A stretch of 64,000 bases of DNA from the NCBI RefSeq assembly GCF_004341245.1, contig NZ_SLWY01000014.1:110918-174917 (forward strand), read 5' to 3'. The notes under the pieces were generated by a model. That model had not been told where the DNA came from and did not search any database. It saw only the letters and a list, made by a program, of their open reading frames with translations. How positions within the stretch are numbered: position 1 is the first letter of the stretch; each line of letters opens with the position of its first letter. This stretch comes from Plasticicumulans lactativorans. Its GTDB lineage: Bacteria > Pseudomonadota > Gammaproteobacteria > Competibacterales > Competibacteraceae. Below are positions 8,868-17,688 of the stretch, in pieces. The translations under genes and the position numbers were made by a program.

Positions 8868-9866
8868 TCACTTCACGAGATCGAACTCGCGGGCCAGGGC
8901 TGCATAGCGGGCGACCGCTTCCTTGACGTAGGCGTCGAGCGCGGCGCCACTCTTGGTGAAGGGCTGCAGTTCGCGTTGCTCGCGCAGCTTCGCGAACCCG
9001 GGGTCGGCCGTCAGCTTGTCGAAGGTCTGCACCCACCACTGGTAGTCGGCGTCGCTCACCTTGGGGCCGACGTAGAAGCCGCGCACGATCGGCCACGACA
9101 GCTCGAAGCCCTGCTCCTTCGCGGTCGGCAGCGTGCCGAGCCTGCCGGGCAGGCGCTCGTCGGCGAGCACCGCCAGCACGTGCACCTTGCCGGCCTCGAT
9201 CTGCGGGGCGAGTTCGCCGACGTCGCCGGAATACACCTGCACGTGGCCGCCGAGCAGCGCGGTGAAGGCCTCGCCGCCGCCCTCGAAGGCGACGTAGCGC
9301 ATGCCCTGGTGGTTGACGCCGGCGAGCCGCGCGACCAGCGCGGTCTTCATCCAGTCCTGGCTGCCGACCGTGCCGCCGGCGCCGAAGGCCACGCTCGCCG
9401 GGTCCTTCTGCAGCGCCGCCACCAGGTCCTTCAGCGTCTTCAGCGGCGAGTCGGCACGCACCGCGATCACCCCGTAGTCGGTGCCGACGCTCGCCACCCA
9501 GCGCACGTCGCTGGCCGTGTACTGGCCGAACTTGCCGATCGCGAGGTTGAGCAGCGAACCGCTGGAGAAGGCGACGAGCGCGTTCGGGTCGGCCGGGCGC
9601 TGGGCGACGATGGCGTTGTAGGCCACCGCGCCGATGCCGCCCGGCATGTAGGTGACGCGCATCGGCGCGCCGATGAGCTTGCTTTCCTGCAGGCCGCTCT
9701 GGGCGAGCTTGCAGGTGATGTCGAAGCCGCCGCCGGGCTTGGCCGGGGCGATGCATTCGGGCTTCTCGGGCGCGGCCACGGCGCCGGCGGCGCCGAGGGC
9801 GAGCAGCAGGCCGCCGATCACGGAGGCGCGCAGGGGGAGGGTCGGGGTCATCGTCTCGTTCCTCAT
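8868..9866 (-). CDS. tctC: Tripartite tricarboxylate transporter, periplasmic binding protein (Bug family)
   Basis: A 332-residue secreted solute-binding protein. A Sec signal peptide covers the first ~30 residues (hydrophobic VIGGLLLALGAAGAVAA, cleavage likely before APEKPE). The mature start CIAPAKPGGGFDITCKLA is the Bug-family carboxylate-binding signature, and GGTVGSQDWMKTAL is another conserved part. Two starts are possible, 9866 and 9851 (MTPTLPLRAS). It delivers a carboxylate to TctBA; the specific ligand cannot be read. As first gene of the operon it faces the divergent response regulator, so the 136 bp between them should hold promoters controlled by that regulator. Confidence 0.92.
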   Translation of the reverse strand: MRNETMTPTLPLRASVIGGLLLALGAAGAVAAPEKPECIAPAKPGGGFDITCKLAQSGLQESKLIGAPMRVTYMPGGIGAVAYNAIVAQRPADPNALVAFSSGSLLNLAIGKFGQYTASDVRWVASVGTDYGVIAVRADSPLKTLKDLVAALQKDPASVAFGAGGTVGSQDWMKTALVARLAGVNHQGMRYVAFEGGGEAFTALLGGHVQVYSGDVGELAPQIEAGKVHVLAVLADERLPGRLGTLPTAKEQGFELSWPIVRGFYVGPKVSDADYQWWVQTFDKLTADPGFAKLREQRELQPFTKSGAALDAYVKEAVARYAALAREFDLVK

Positions 9867-10002
9867 CGGGTGGTGTCGTTGTATGGCGCCGCTCGCGGGG
9901 GGGCGTTGCCGGCACGGGAGGACGATAGGCGCGCGTGACTTTCGATTGTCTTTCGATCGCCCGCGTCTGGCGGGGGCCGTGCGGCTCGGCTACAGATGTC
10001 GC

Positions 10003-10680
10003 ATGCGTATCCTGCTCGTCGAAGACAATGCCGAACTCGCGCTGTGGCTCGTGCGTGCGCTGCAGGCACGACACTTCGCGGTCGACCACCTCGCCGACGG
10101 CCTCGCCGCCGACCGCGCCCTGGCGAGCGTCCCCTACGCGCTGGTGATCCTCGACCTCACCCTGCCCGGCCTCGACGGCCTGGAGGTGCTGCAGCGCCTG
10201 CGCCGGCGCGGCGGCGACACGCGGGTGCTGATCCTCACCGCGCGCGGCGAGGTCGCCGACCGCGTCCGCGGCCTCAACCTCGGCGCCGACGACTACCTGG
10301 CGAAGCCTTTCGAGCTCGATGAGCTCGAAGCGCGCATCACTGCGCTGCTGCGTCGCAGTGCCGGCCACGCCGGCGCCATGCAGGTCGTCGGCGCGCTCGC
10401 CTTCGATCCGGTGCAGCGCAGCTTCACGCTCGACGGACGTCCGCTGGCGCTGACGCCGCGCGAACTCGCGGTGCTCGAGGTGCTGATCCGCCACGCCGGG
10501 CGCGTGGTGCGCCGCCAGCAGCTGTTCGAGCAGGTGTTCGCGCTCGACGACGACGTCAACCCCGAGGTCCTCGACCTCTACATCCACCGCGTGCGGCGCA
10601 AGCTCGAAACCGCCGACGTCGCCATCACCACGCTGCGCGGCCTCGGCTACCTGCTGGAACGACGGCGTGACGCCGGCTGA
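10003..10680 (+). CDS. tctD: OmpR-family response regulator (TctD-type)
   Basis: A 225-residue response regulator. The receiver domain has the acidic pair in LLVEDNAE, the phosphoacceptor Asp51 (VILDLTLPG), the conserved Thr in LILTAR and the Lys in YLAKPFELDEL. The C-terminal half is a winged helix of the OmpR class (LTPRELAVLEVLIRHAGRVV ... VLDLYIHRVRRKLE). The start is the ATG before RILLVEDN; an open extension upstream is non-coding in character. It is divergent from tctC and overlaps tctE, so it very likely activates tctCBA when the carboxylate is sensed. Confidence 0.93.
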   Translation: MRILLVEDNAELALWLVRALQARHFAVDHLADGLAADRALASVPYALVILDLTLPGLDGLEVLQRLRRRGGDTRVLILTARGEVADRVRGLNLGADDYLAKPFELDELEARITALLRRSAGHAGAMQVVGALAFDPVQRSFTLDGRPLALTPRELAVLEVLIRHAGRVVRRQQLFEQVFALDDDVNPEVLDLYIHRVRRKLETADVAITTLRGLGYLLERRRDAG

Positions 10681-12124
10681 GGGCGGCAGCCGCGCGCTCG
10701 GCAGCCTGCGCGGGCAACTGCTGCGCCGGTTGCTGCTGCCGTTGCTGCTGCTGTGGGCGATCAGCACCATCAGCGCCTACCGCGAAGCCGCCGATGCCGC
10801 CACCCTGGCCTACGACCGCACGCTGCTGGCTTCGGCGCGGGTGATCGCCGAGCGTCTCTCCGGGCGGGAAGGGAAGGTGATCGTCGACCTGCCGTGGGTC
10901 GCGCTCGACACCTTCATGCTCGACACCAGCGACCGCGTGTACTACCGCGTCAGCGGCATCGGCGGCGAGTTCGTCTCGGGCTACGCCGACTTCCCGCCGC
11001 CGCCCGCCGGCCTGCGCCGCAGCGAGCTGTACCCGGCGCTGGCGGGGTTCTACGACGGCCGTTACCGCGGCGTGGAACTGCGCATCGCCGCGCTGCACCA
11101 GCCGGTGGCCGAAGGCGGCGTGCAGGGCATGGCGCTGGTGCAGGTCGGCGAGACCCTGCAGGCGCGCCAGGCGCTCGCCCGGCGCATCCTGCTCAGCACC
11201 GTGTGGCGCCAGGGGCTGCTGGTGCTGTGCGGGGCGGTGCTGATCGTGCTCGCGGTGCGCGGCGCGCTGAGCCCGCTCGAACGCATCCGCCGCGCGGTCG
11301 ATACGCGCGAGCCCGGCGACGCCGGCCGCTTCGACGAGGCCGGCGTGCACCGCGAGGTGCGCCCGCTGGTGGTCGCGCTGAACGCCTATACCGAGCGCCT
11401 GCTCGCGCTGCTCGCCAGCCGCCGGCGCTTCATCGCCGACGCCTCGCACCAGTTGCGCACCCCGCTCGCGGTGCTGAAGACGCAGACCCAGCACGCGCTG
11501 CGCGAGGACAGCCCGGCGCTGTGGCGCGAAACCCTGTGCGCGGTGCAGCGCAGCGTCGACCAGATGACCCGCCTCAGCAACCAGTTGCTGTCGCTGGCCC
11601 GCGCCGAGTCCGGCGCGGTGGCGGCCGGGCTCGGCCCGCGCGCAGCGGTCGACGTGGTCGAACGGGCGCGCGAGCTGTGCCTGGAGCGTGCGCCCTTCGC
11701 GGTCGGCCGGCGCATCGACCTCGCGCTCGAAACCCCCGACACGGCGCTCGACGTGGACGGCGACGCGACCCTGCTGCACGAGATGCTCGCCAACCTGCTC
11801 GACAACGCGCTGCGCTACGTGCCCGCGGGCAGCCGTGTGACGCTGCGCGTGCACGCCGAGGCCGCGCGCGTGGTGATCGAGGTGCTGGATGACGGCCCCG
11901 GCATCGCCGCCGAGGAGCGCGAGCGCGTGTTCGGCCGCTTCTACCGCGTGCCCGGCACCCAGGCCGAGGGCAGCGGGCTCGGGCTCGCCATCGTGCGCGA
12001 CATCGCCCGCTCGCACGGCGGCGAGGTCACGCTCGGCGCCGGCCTCGACGGTCGCGGCCTCGGCGCCCGCGTCGAACTGCCGCGCGCCGGTGCCGGGCGT
12101 GGCGGCGGGGTGTCGGGTCAATAA
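10667..12124 (+). CDS. tctE: Sensor histidine kinase (TctE-type)
   Basis: A 485-residue membrane kinase that pairs with the preceding regulator. A transmembrane helix near residues 20-40 (LLLPLLLLWAISTISAY) and a second near 180-200 bracket a periplasmic sensor domain with the TctE-N-type YYRVSGIGGEFVSGYADFP. The H box is FIADASHQLRTPLAVLKTQ, the N box LLDNALRY, and the G boxes DDGPGI and GSGLGLAIV are intact. It starts at GTG and overlaps tctD by 14 bp, so the pair is translationally coupled. Input is probably an extracellular tri- or dicarboxylate. Confidence 0.93.
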   Translation: MTPAEGGSRALGSLRGQLLRRLLLPLLLLWAISTISAYREAADAATLAYDRTLLASARVIAERLSGREGKVIVDLPWVALDTFMLDTSDRVYYRVSGIGGEFVSGYADFPPPPAGLRRSELYPALAGFYDGRYRGVELRIAALHQPVAEGGVQGMALVQVGETLQARQALARRILLSTVWRQGLLVLCGAVLIVLAVRGALSPLERIRRAVDTREPGDAGRFDEAGVHREVRPLVVALNAYTERLLALLASRRRFIADASHQLRTPLAVLKTQTQHALREDSPALWRETLCAVQRSVDQMTRLSNQLLSLARAESGAVAAGLGPRAAVDVVERARELCLERAPFAVGRRIDLALETPDTALDVDGDATLLHEMLANLLDNALRYVPAGSRVTLRVHAEAARVVIEVLDDGPGIAAEERERVFGRFYRVPGTQAEGSGLGLAIVRDIARSHGGEVTLGAGLDGRGLGARVELPRAGAGRGGGVSGQ

Positions 12125-12222
12125 TAAAGTGGCGGGGAAGTGTCTGGTTCACGCCAGGTCGAGCTGAGCGAGGCGGCAAAGGCACCCGGATCTCGCCCGA
12201 GGGTGCGGAGCCGGAAACGGAA

Positions 12223-12248
12223 ACGCCCGACCGGATGCGGTCGGGCGT
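12223..12248. terminator. 10-bp GC hairpin in the element relic
   Basis: ACGCCCGACC at 12223-12232 pairs perfectly with 12239-12248 across GGATGC. On the plus strand the tail is TGATTTTGG, so it could end tctE transcription about 100 bp after its stop. On the minus strand the tail is TTCCGTTTCCGG, which resembles the sequence following the leader terminator of the island at 26.6 kb. Confidence 0.45.
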
Positions 12249-12260
12249 TGATTTTGGTGG

Positions 12261-12344
12261 CAGGTACAGCCCGCCCTCATCGGCCAGGCGTACGGGTTTG
12301 GCGGCGGGTTTGGCATTGCGGATCGCGGTATCGGTCAGGGGCAT
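12261..12344 (-). pseudogene. Remnant of a tyrosine integrase (N-terminus only)
   Basis: Reading the minus strand from the ATG at 12344 gives 28 residues, MPLTDTAIRNAKPAAKPVRL followed by ADEGGLYL. This is the highly recognisable N-terminal arm-binding part of P4-type integrases (DUF4102). The frame then runs into unrelated arginine/proline-rich sequence and no catalytic domain follows. It lies about 160 bp from the 3' end of tRNA-Phe, a common attachment site for such integrases. I read this as the scar of an excised or deleted element. Confidence 0.75.
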
Positions 12345-12442
12345 TGGGGGCAACACCTCGGGGGGCGGCATGGTTGCCCCCAATGTTGCAGCCAGTTGCC
12401 CCGGCTGTCAGCGGTTGTCACTGGAACACTGCGGACGTGAAA

Positions 12443-12481
12443 AAGGCCGTAAGCCTTGGGTTTACCAGTGCTTACGGCCTT
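12443..12481 (-). terminator. Intrinsic terminator of tRNA-Phe
   Basis: A perfect 12-bp stem (AAGGCCGTAAGC and its complement at 12470-12481) with a 15-base loop. On the minus strand it is followed by TTTTTCACG, the expected U tract. It sits 26 bp beyond the 3' end of the tRNA. Confidence 0.75.
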
Positions 12482-12506
12482 CTTTGGACGGCTTCGGATC
12501 AGTAAT

Positions 12507-12582
12507 TGGTGGCCAGGGACGGAATCGAACCGCCGACACGGTGATTTTCAGTCACCTGCTCTACCAACTGAGCTACCTGGCC
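12507..12582 (-). tRNA. tRNA-Phe (GAA)
   Basis: A 76-nt cloverleaf read from 12582 down to 12507. The acceptor stem is GGCCAGG/CCUGGCC, the D arm AGCUCAGUUGGUAGAGC, the anticodon stem GGUGA/UCACC with loop CUGAAAA (anticodon GAA), and the T loop GGUUCGAUUCC. The CCA end is encoded. An intrinsic terminator follows at 12443-12481, and an integrase relic lies just beyond. Confidence 0.97.
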
Positions 12583-12651
12583 GGGTAGTGCGTTGCGAGG
12601 CGCGCATTAAATGCGAAGGGTGCGGGCGGCGTCAACCCCTGCGCGGCGGCC

Positions 12652-12927
12652 TCAGCTCCCGGGCGGGCGGTAGCCCTCGGGCGCCTGCGAGCCGCTGCCG
12701 AAGAAGAACTTCTCCATTTCCTCCTCGAGGAACTTGCGCGCCTTCGGCTCCATCGGCGTCAGGCGGTACTCGTTGATGAGCATCGTCTGGTGGCGCAGCC
12801 ACTGCTGCCAGGCCTCCTTCGAGACGCCCTCGAAGATGCGCTTGCCGAGCGCGCCGGGGTAGGTCGGCCGGTCCAGCCCTTCGGCTTCGCGACCCAGCTT
12901 CACGCAGTGCACCATGCGCGTCATCAC
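12652..12927 (-). CDS. yggX: Probable Fe(II)-trafficking protein YggX
   Basis: A 91-residue cytosolic protein of the YggX family, linked to protection of iron-sulfur clusters and oxidative stress resistance. The N-terminal [20 protein letters not shown] contains the conserved Cys, and [19 protein letters not shown] is the other family hallmark. The start could be either of two adjacent ATG codons (12927 or 12924). It begins 5 bp after the stop of mutY on the same strand, the usual arrangement, and the two are likely cotranscribed. Confidence 0.95.
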   Translation of the reverse strand: MMTRMVHCVKLGREAEGLDRPTYPGALGKRIFEGVSKEAWQQWLRHQTMLINEYRLTPMEPKARKFLEEEMEKFFFGSGSQAPEGYRPPGS

Positions 12928-12932
12928 TCACC

Positions 12933-13994
12933 TCATGATCGATCGGACAGACAGGCCAGCAGCCGCTGCACCGGCGCGGCGAGGCCGCGGGCGTCGGGGC
13001 GGCGCGAGTTATACCAGACCCAGCCGGCGTCCATCACCCGCTCCGGCAGCGCCTGCACGCGCACCAGCACGGGTTCGATGTCGAGGTGGAAGTGGCTGAA
13101 GGTGTGGCGCAGGGGGGCGAGCCGTTCGCTGCCTTCGGTCGCGAAGCCCCAGCGTTCGCGGCACCAGGTGTCGATGTCGGCGCCGGGCGGGCACTCGGGG
13201 AAGGACCACAGCCCGCCCCAGATGCCGGTGGGCGGGCGCTGTTCGAGCAACACCACGCCATCGGCCGCGTGCAGCAGCAGCATCGCGGTGGTGCGCACCG
13301 GCAGGGTCCTGCGCGGCTTCGGCGCCGGCCAGTCGCCCTGGCGGCCGTCGCGGCGGGCGATGCAGTCCGCGGCGACCGGGCAGGCGCCGCAGGCCGGGCG
13401 CGCACGCACGCACACCAGCGCGCCGAGGTCCATCATGCCCTGGTTGTACGCGCCGACACGCGCCGCCGGCGCCCGTGCCTCGGCCAGCCGCCAGAGGCGC
13501 GCGAGCACCTGCGCCGCGCCCGGCCAGCCATCCACGCCGGCGTGGCGGGCGAGCACGCGCTTGACGTTGCCGTCGAGGATCGGATGCGGCTGGCCGCCGG
13601 CGAGCGAGAGGATCGCCGCGGCGGTCGAGCGGCCGATGCCGGGGAGGGCGGCGACCGCCTCCAGCGTCGTCGGAAACGCCCCGCCGTGCTCGGCGACCAC
13701 GAGTTGCGCGGCGCGGTGCAGGTTGCGCGCGCGGGCGTAGTAGCCGAGCCCCGACCACAGGTGCAGCACCTCGTCGAGCGAGGCTGCCGCCAGCGCGGCG
13801 AGGTCGGGGAAGCGCGCGGTGAAGCGCTCGAAGTAGCCGACCACGGTGGCGACCTGGGTCTGCTGCAGCATGATCTCGGATACCCAGACGCGGTAGGGCG
13901 TGGGGCTCTGCTGCCAGGGCAGGCTCTTGCGCCCGTGGGTGTCGTACCAGCGCAATACGCGCTCACTGAAGCCGTTGCCGGAGTCTGTCGTCAT
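12933..13994 (-). CDS. mutY: A/G-specific adenine glycosylase MutY
   Basis: A 353-residue base-excision repair enzyme that removes adenine mispaired with 8-oxoguanine. The N-terminal [13 protein letters not shown] and [20 protein letters not shown] lead into a helix-hairpin-helix ([13 protein letters not shown]) and the catalytic Asp of [15 protein letters not shown]. The [4Fe-4S] cluster cysteines are spaced C-X6-C-X2-C-X5-C ([17 protein letters not shown]). The C-terminal Nudix-like 8-oxoG recognition domain includes [14 protein letters not shown]. The ATG at 13994 is chosen by alignment with MutY; ten further codons upstream are open. Its start codon shares bases with the divergent gene's start. 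Confidence 0.95.
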   Translation of the reverse strand: MTTDSGNGFSERVLRWYDTHGRKSLPWQQSPTPYRVWVSEIMLQQTQVATVVGYFERFTARFPDLAALAAASLDEVLHLWSGLGYYARARNLHRAAQLVVAEHGGAFPTTLEAVAALPGIGRSTAAAILSLAGGQPHPILDGNVKRVLARHAGVDGWPGAAQVLARLWRLAEARAPAARVGAYNQGMMDLGALVCVRARPACGACPVAADCIARRDGRQGDWPAPKPRRTLPVRTTAMLLLHAADGVVLLEQRPPTGIWGGLWSFPECPPGADIDTWCRERWGFATEGSERLAPLRHTFSHFHLDIEPVLVRVQALPERVMDAGWVWYNSRRPDARGLAAPVQRLLACLSDRS

Positions 13995-14874
13995 GTCGAA
14001 CGTCACCGCCCTTGCCCCGCACACGCGGGTATTGATCGCCGGTTGTGGCGACGTGGGAACGCGCCTGGGCCTGCAGCTCGCGGCGGCCGGTGCGCAGGTG
14101 TGGGGCCTGCGGCGCGACCCGTCGCGCCTGCCCGCCGCGATCGCGCCGTTCGCCGCCGACCTCGCCGACGGCCGCGGGCTGGCGGCGCTGCCGGCCGGGC
14201 TCGATGCGGTGGTCTACTGCGCGGCGGCCGACGGCCCGGGCGAGGCCGCCTATCGCGCGGCCTACCTCGACGGGCCGCGGCGCCTGCTCGATGCCCTGGA
14301 GGCGCGCGGCGAGCGCGTGCGGCGCTTGCTGTTCACGTCGAGCACCGCGGTGTATGCGATCGACGACGGCCGCGAGGTCGACGAGGACACCCCCGCCGAA
14401 CCGGTGCACCCGACCGCGCGCCTGCTGCGCGCTGGCGAGGAGGCGCTGCGCGAGGGGCCGTACCCGGCGACGGTGATCCGCTTCGGCGGGCTCTACGGGC
14501 CCGGCCGCGAGCGCCTGCTGCGCCTGTTGCGCAGCCCCGCCGGCGCGAGCTGCGTGCCCGGCGTGTACAGCAACCGCATCCACGTGCACGACGCGGCGCG
14601 GGCGCTGGCGCACCTGCTCGCGCTGCCGACGCCCGCGCCGCTGTACCTGGGCGTGGATGATACGCCGGCGCCGCTGTGCGAGGTGCTCGACTGGCTCGCC
14701 GCGCAACTCGGCACCGCGCCGCCGCGGCGACTTGCCGTCGACCCCGCCGAGGACTCGCGGCGCGGCAACAAACGCTGTCTGAACAAACGCTTGCGCGACG
14801 CCGGTTTCGCCTTCACGTTCCCGAGCTATCGCGAGGGCTATGCGGATATGCTTAAATCCGCGCCTCGCGTTTGA
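13993..14874 (+). CDS. SDR-family NAD(P)-dependent epimerase-like protein (YeeZ type)
   Basis: A 293-residue extended short-chain dehydrogenase. The Rossmann motif is [18 protein letters not shown] near the N-terminus, and residues typical of the YeeZ group include [20 protein letters not shown] and [15 protein letters not shown]. The active-site Tyr of the SDR family is not in the usual YxxxK form here (VYAIDDG), as in many YeeZ-like proteins. The substrate is unknown. The ATG overlaps the divergent mutY start within the four bases CATG, so the two cannot both be read at once without promoters inside each other's coding region. No strong ribosome-binding site is visible. Confidence 0.85.
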   Translation: MSNVTALAPHTRVLIAGCGDVGTRLGLQLAAAGAQVWGLRRDPSRLPAAIAPFAADLADGRGLAALPAGLDAVVYCAAADGPGEAAYRAAYLDGPRRLLDALEARGERVRRLLFTSSTAVYAIDDGREVDEDTPAEPVHPTARLLRAGEEALREGPYPATVIRFGGLYGPGRERLLRLLRSPAGASCVPGVYSNRIHVHDAARALAHLLALPTPAPLYLGVDDTPAPLCEVLDWLAAQLGTAPPRRLAVDPAEDSRRGNKRCLNKRLRDAGFAFTFPSYREGYADMLKSAPRV

Positions 14875-15053
14875 CCCATCGCCCTTTGCATCAGCCTTTC
14901 GATGCGCTAAACGATTCAGAGCCGAGCACGCCCGCGAACGGGCGGCGAGGATCGGCTGTGTCGTCGGCGCCATCGTTGTGACCCGCGGGCATGGATGCCA
15001 CCGGAAGACCGGTGCACTCGTGCGCGCAGATCCCTGCCCTCTTGCCAGTCAGG

Positions 15054-16259
15054 ATGAACGCCGTGCTGAACTCGCTGCTGATCCGCTTGCGCGCCTTCTG
15101 CGACCCCCTGCCACGGCGCGCGCTGCTCGGTGTGCTGCTGGTGACCGCACCGCTCGCGCTCGCTGCCGAACCGCGGCTCACCGCCAAGGCGGCGATCCTG
15201 CTCGATGCCGATACCGGCGAGATCCTCTACGCCCGCGACCCGCACGCCCCCTTGCCGCCGGCGAGCACCACCAAGGTGCTGTCGACGCTGATCGCGATCG
15301 AACGCCTCGACCCCAACCAGATGGTGACCGTGTCGCCGTCCGCCGCGATGGCGCCGCCGAGCCGCGTCGGCCTGCGCTCCGGCGATCGCGTGGTCGCCTC
15401 CGACCTGCTCTACGGGATGATGCTGAAGTCCGGCAACGATGCCAGCGAGGTCGTCGCCGAGGCCGTCGGCGGCTCGATCCCCGATTTCGCGCGGCTGATG
15501 AACGCGCGCGCGCGCCAGCTCGGCGCGCTCGACAGCCACTTCGCCAACCCCCACGGCCTGCCCGACGACAGCCACGTCAGTTCGGCCTACGACCTCGCGG
15601 TGATCTTCCGCTATGCGATGCTGAACCCGACCTTCGCGCAGATCGCCGGCACCCGTAACGCCTGGGTGCGCGTCGACCGCGCCGGCGGCAGCAACGTCGC
15701 GGTGCCGGTGCCGGTGGTCACCCACAACCGCCTGCTCGGCACCTATGAAGGCGCGCTCGGCGGCAAGACCGGCTTCACCAACAAGGCCAAGCGCTGCTTC
15801 GTCGGCGAGACCGAGCGCGGCAACACCCGGCTGGTCGTCGCCGTGCTCGGCAGCAGCGCGCTGTGGGAGGACGTGCGCCGGCTGTTCGACTACGGCTTCG
15901 AGCAGCGCGGGCTGCTGGCCCCGGCGCCGCAGCCGGTGCTGGTCAAGGCGGTGCAGCGCGAGCCGAGCGTGGCCATGCCCGCCGTCGCACGCGTGAAACC
16001 CGCGGCGGTGGCACGCCCGGCGCAGGCCAAGGCCAAGGCCAAGGCCAAGGCGGTGCGCCCGGCACCGACGGCCCGCGTGGCGACGACGTCGAAGCGCGCC
16101 GCACCGGCGGCGGCCAAGCCCGCCGCCACGGTCGCCAAGGCGGCGACACCCAAGACCACGGCCAAGGCGACATCGGCCAAGGCCGCCACGCCGGCCAAGG
16201 TGCCCACCACCCGCAAGGTTGCCCGCGACGACCGCCGCGGCACCGGCGGGCGCGGCTGA
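15054..16259 (+). CDS. D-alanyl-D-alanine carboxypeptidase (PBP5/6 family) with basic tail
   Basis: A 401-residue penicillin-binding protein of the serine S11 family, which trims the terminal D-Ala of peptidoglycan stem peptides. A Sec signal covers residues 1-38 (ALLGVLLVTAPLALAA). The three catalytic motifs are STTK at 71-74, SGN at 126-128 and KTG at 238-240. Beyond about residue 310 the protein is a ~90-residue tail of Ala, Lys, Pro and Thr (repeated AKAKAK and PAAKP), which replaces the usual C-terminal amphipathic anchor and may bind wall polymers. The ATG at 15054 follows CAGG and begins the signal peptide; a longer frame upstream has no such sense. Confidence 0.92.
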   Translation: MNAVLNSLLIRLRAFCDPLPRRALLGVLLVTAPLALAAEPRLTAKAAILLDADTGEILYARDPHAPLPPASTTKVLSTLIAIERLDPNQMVTVSPSAAMAPPSRVGLRSGDRVVASDLLYGMMLKSGNDASEVVAEAVGGSIPDFARLMNARARQLGALDSHFANPHGLPDDSHVSSAYDLAVIFRYAMLNPTFAQIAGTRNAWVRVDRAGGSNVAVPVPVVTHNRLLGTYEGALGGKTGFTNKAKRCFVGETERGNTRLVVAVLGSSALWEDVRRLFDYGFEQRGLLAPAPQPVLVKAVQREPSVAMPAVARVKPAAVARPAQAKAKAKAKAVRPAPTARVATTSKRAAPAAAKPAATVAKAATPKTTAKATSAKAATPAKVPTTRKVARDDRRGTGGRG

Positions 16260-16322
16260 CGCCCCGCGCCGGGGCCGCGCCCCGGCCGCCCACGCTCCCG
16301 GCGCTACGTCGAGGGATTCGCG

Positions 16323-17216
16323 ATGCGCCCGCTTCGGGTTTCGCCCTACCTGCTGCTGGTCCTGACCACGCTGTTCTGGTCGGGCAACTTCGTGCTCGGC
16401 CGTGCCATCCACGGCACCATCCCGCCGCTCGCGCTGTCGTTCTGGCGCTGGGCCGTCGCCGCCGTGCTGCTCGCGCCGTTCGTCTGGCGCGGGCTGATCG
16501 AGCACCGCGCGCTGCTCGTGCGCCACGCGCCGGTGCTGACGCTGCTCGGCGTGCTCGGCGTGGTCAACTTCAACACCTTCGTCTACCTGGGCCTGCGCGA
16601 CACCACGGCCACCAACGCCGTGCTGCTGGTGTCGACCACGCCGATCATCATCGTCGTGCTGTCGTTCCTGCTGCTCGGCCAGCGCATCAGCGCGCGCCAG
16701 GGGCTCGGCGTGCTGGTGTCGCTCGCCGGCGTCGCGGTGATCGTCGCGCGCGGCGACCTCACCCGGATCGCCGCGCTGTCGCTGAACCGCGGCGACGCGT
16801 GGATCCTCGGCGCGGTGAGCACCTGGGCCGCCTACTCGGTGTGCCTGCGCTGGCGCCCCGCGGCGCTGCCGCCGCTGATCTTCCTGGCGGCGACCATGGT
16901 GGTGGGGGTGATCGTGCTGCTGCCGTTCCACCTGTGGGAGCTGGCCGAGCGCGGCTCCTTCGCGATCACCCCGGTGACGCTCGCGAGCATCGGCTACGTG
17001 GCGGTGTTCGCGTCGATCCTCGCCTACATCTTCTGGAACCGCGCCGTCGCCGAACTCGGCGCCAACCGCTGCGGCCCCTTCCTGCACCTGATGCCGGCCT
17101 TCGGCGCCCTGCTGTCGACGCTCCTGCTCGGCGAGCGCCTGTACGCCTTCCACTGGGCCGGCATCGCGCTGATCGCCACCGGCCTCGTGCTGGCGAGCGC
17201 GCCGCGCCGGCGCTGA
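16323..17216 (+). CDS. EamA-family (DMT) transporter
   Basis: A 297-residue, ten-helix inner-membrane protein with two EamA repeats. The first helix carries LLVLTTLFWSGNFVLGRAI, and the second repeat ends with MPAFGALLSTLLLGERL and a typical C-terminal helix. It shares only family-level similarity with the protein at 89-979. The substrate is not predictable. The stop is 15 bp from that of the convergent cupin gene. Confidence 0.9.
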   Translation: MRPLRVSPYLLLVLTTLFWSGNFVLGRAIHGTIPPLALSFWRWAVAAVLLAPFVWRGLIEHRALLVRHAPVLTLLGVLGVVNFNTFVYLGLRDTTATNAVLLVSTTPIIIVVLSFLLLGQRISARQGLGVLVSLAGVAVIVARGDLTRIAALSLNRGDAWILGAVSTWAAYSVCLRWRPAALPPLIFLAATMVVGVIVLLPFHLWELAERGSFAITPVTLASIGYVAVFASILAYIFWNRAVAELGANRCGPFLHLMPAFGALLSTLLLGERLYAFHWAGIALIATGLVLASAPRRR

Positions 17217-17231
17217 CGGCGGTCCCGGGCC

Positions 17232-17561
17232 TCAGCCGGCCGGCGCGAGGTGCAGCGCGAGCCACACGCTCGGTGCGGCGGCGGCCGTCCATTCGACGCG
17301 GTGGCGACGGTGGCGCGGGATGAACACGTAGTCCCCCGGCGCCAGCGTGCGCAGCGTTTCGTCCCCCTCGAAGCGCAGACCCGCCGCACCGCAGAGCAGC
17401 ACCACCCACTCGTCGTCGGCCTGGTCGTACCAGTCGCCGGGCGGTGTCGCCTCGCCGTGCGATTCGATGCGTTCGAGCCGCAGTCCGGGGCGTTCGAGCA
17501 GGGTCTCGAACACCTCGCCGACGCCGCCCGGCGTGCGCATCGTGAACAGATTGCCGTCCAT
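17232..17561 (-). CDS. Small cupin-domain protein
   Basis: A 109-residue single-domain cupin. The two cupin motifs can be followed: ESHGEATPPGDWYDQADDEWVV (partial motif 1 with His and Glu) and LAPGDYVFIPRHRRHRVEW (motif 2 with GDxxxIPxxxxH). A metal-binding beta barrel is expected, but the role is unknown. Two adjacent ATG codons at 17564 and 17561 are possible starts. It faces the EamA transporter tail to tail and is divergent from corA. Confidence 0.85.
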   Translation of the reverse strand: MDGNLFTMRTPGGVGEVFETLLERPGLRLERIESHGEATPPGDWYDQADDEWVVLLCGAAGLRFEGDETLRTLAPGDYVFIPRHRRHRVEWTAAAAPSVWLALHLAPAG

Positions 17562-17688
17562 CATCCCCTCCGCATCCGCGGCGACGCCGCTGCGCCGGAA
17601 GGGTGCACCACCGCAAGTGCACCGGTAAACTCGCGCCGCCCGCCGCCCAGGCTCATTTCCCCTGCCGTCCGCCCAGAGGTCACCGCCC

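Noticed and set aside
6809..8926. Long plus-strand ORF opposite tctA and tctB
   Set aside because: Antisense shadow caused by high GC; rich in His, Gln, Arg and Asp, with no family features, while the minus strand has clear TctAB.
12027..12383. Minus-strand ORF of 118 codons as a complete gene
   Set aside because: Only about 28 residues are integrase-like; the remainder is Arg/Pro-rich and overlaps the end of tctE, so it is a relic.
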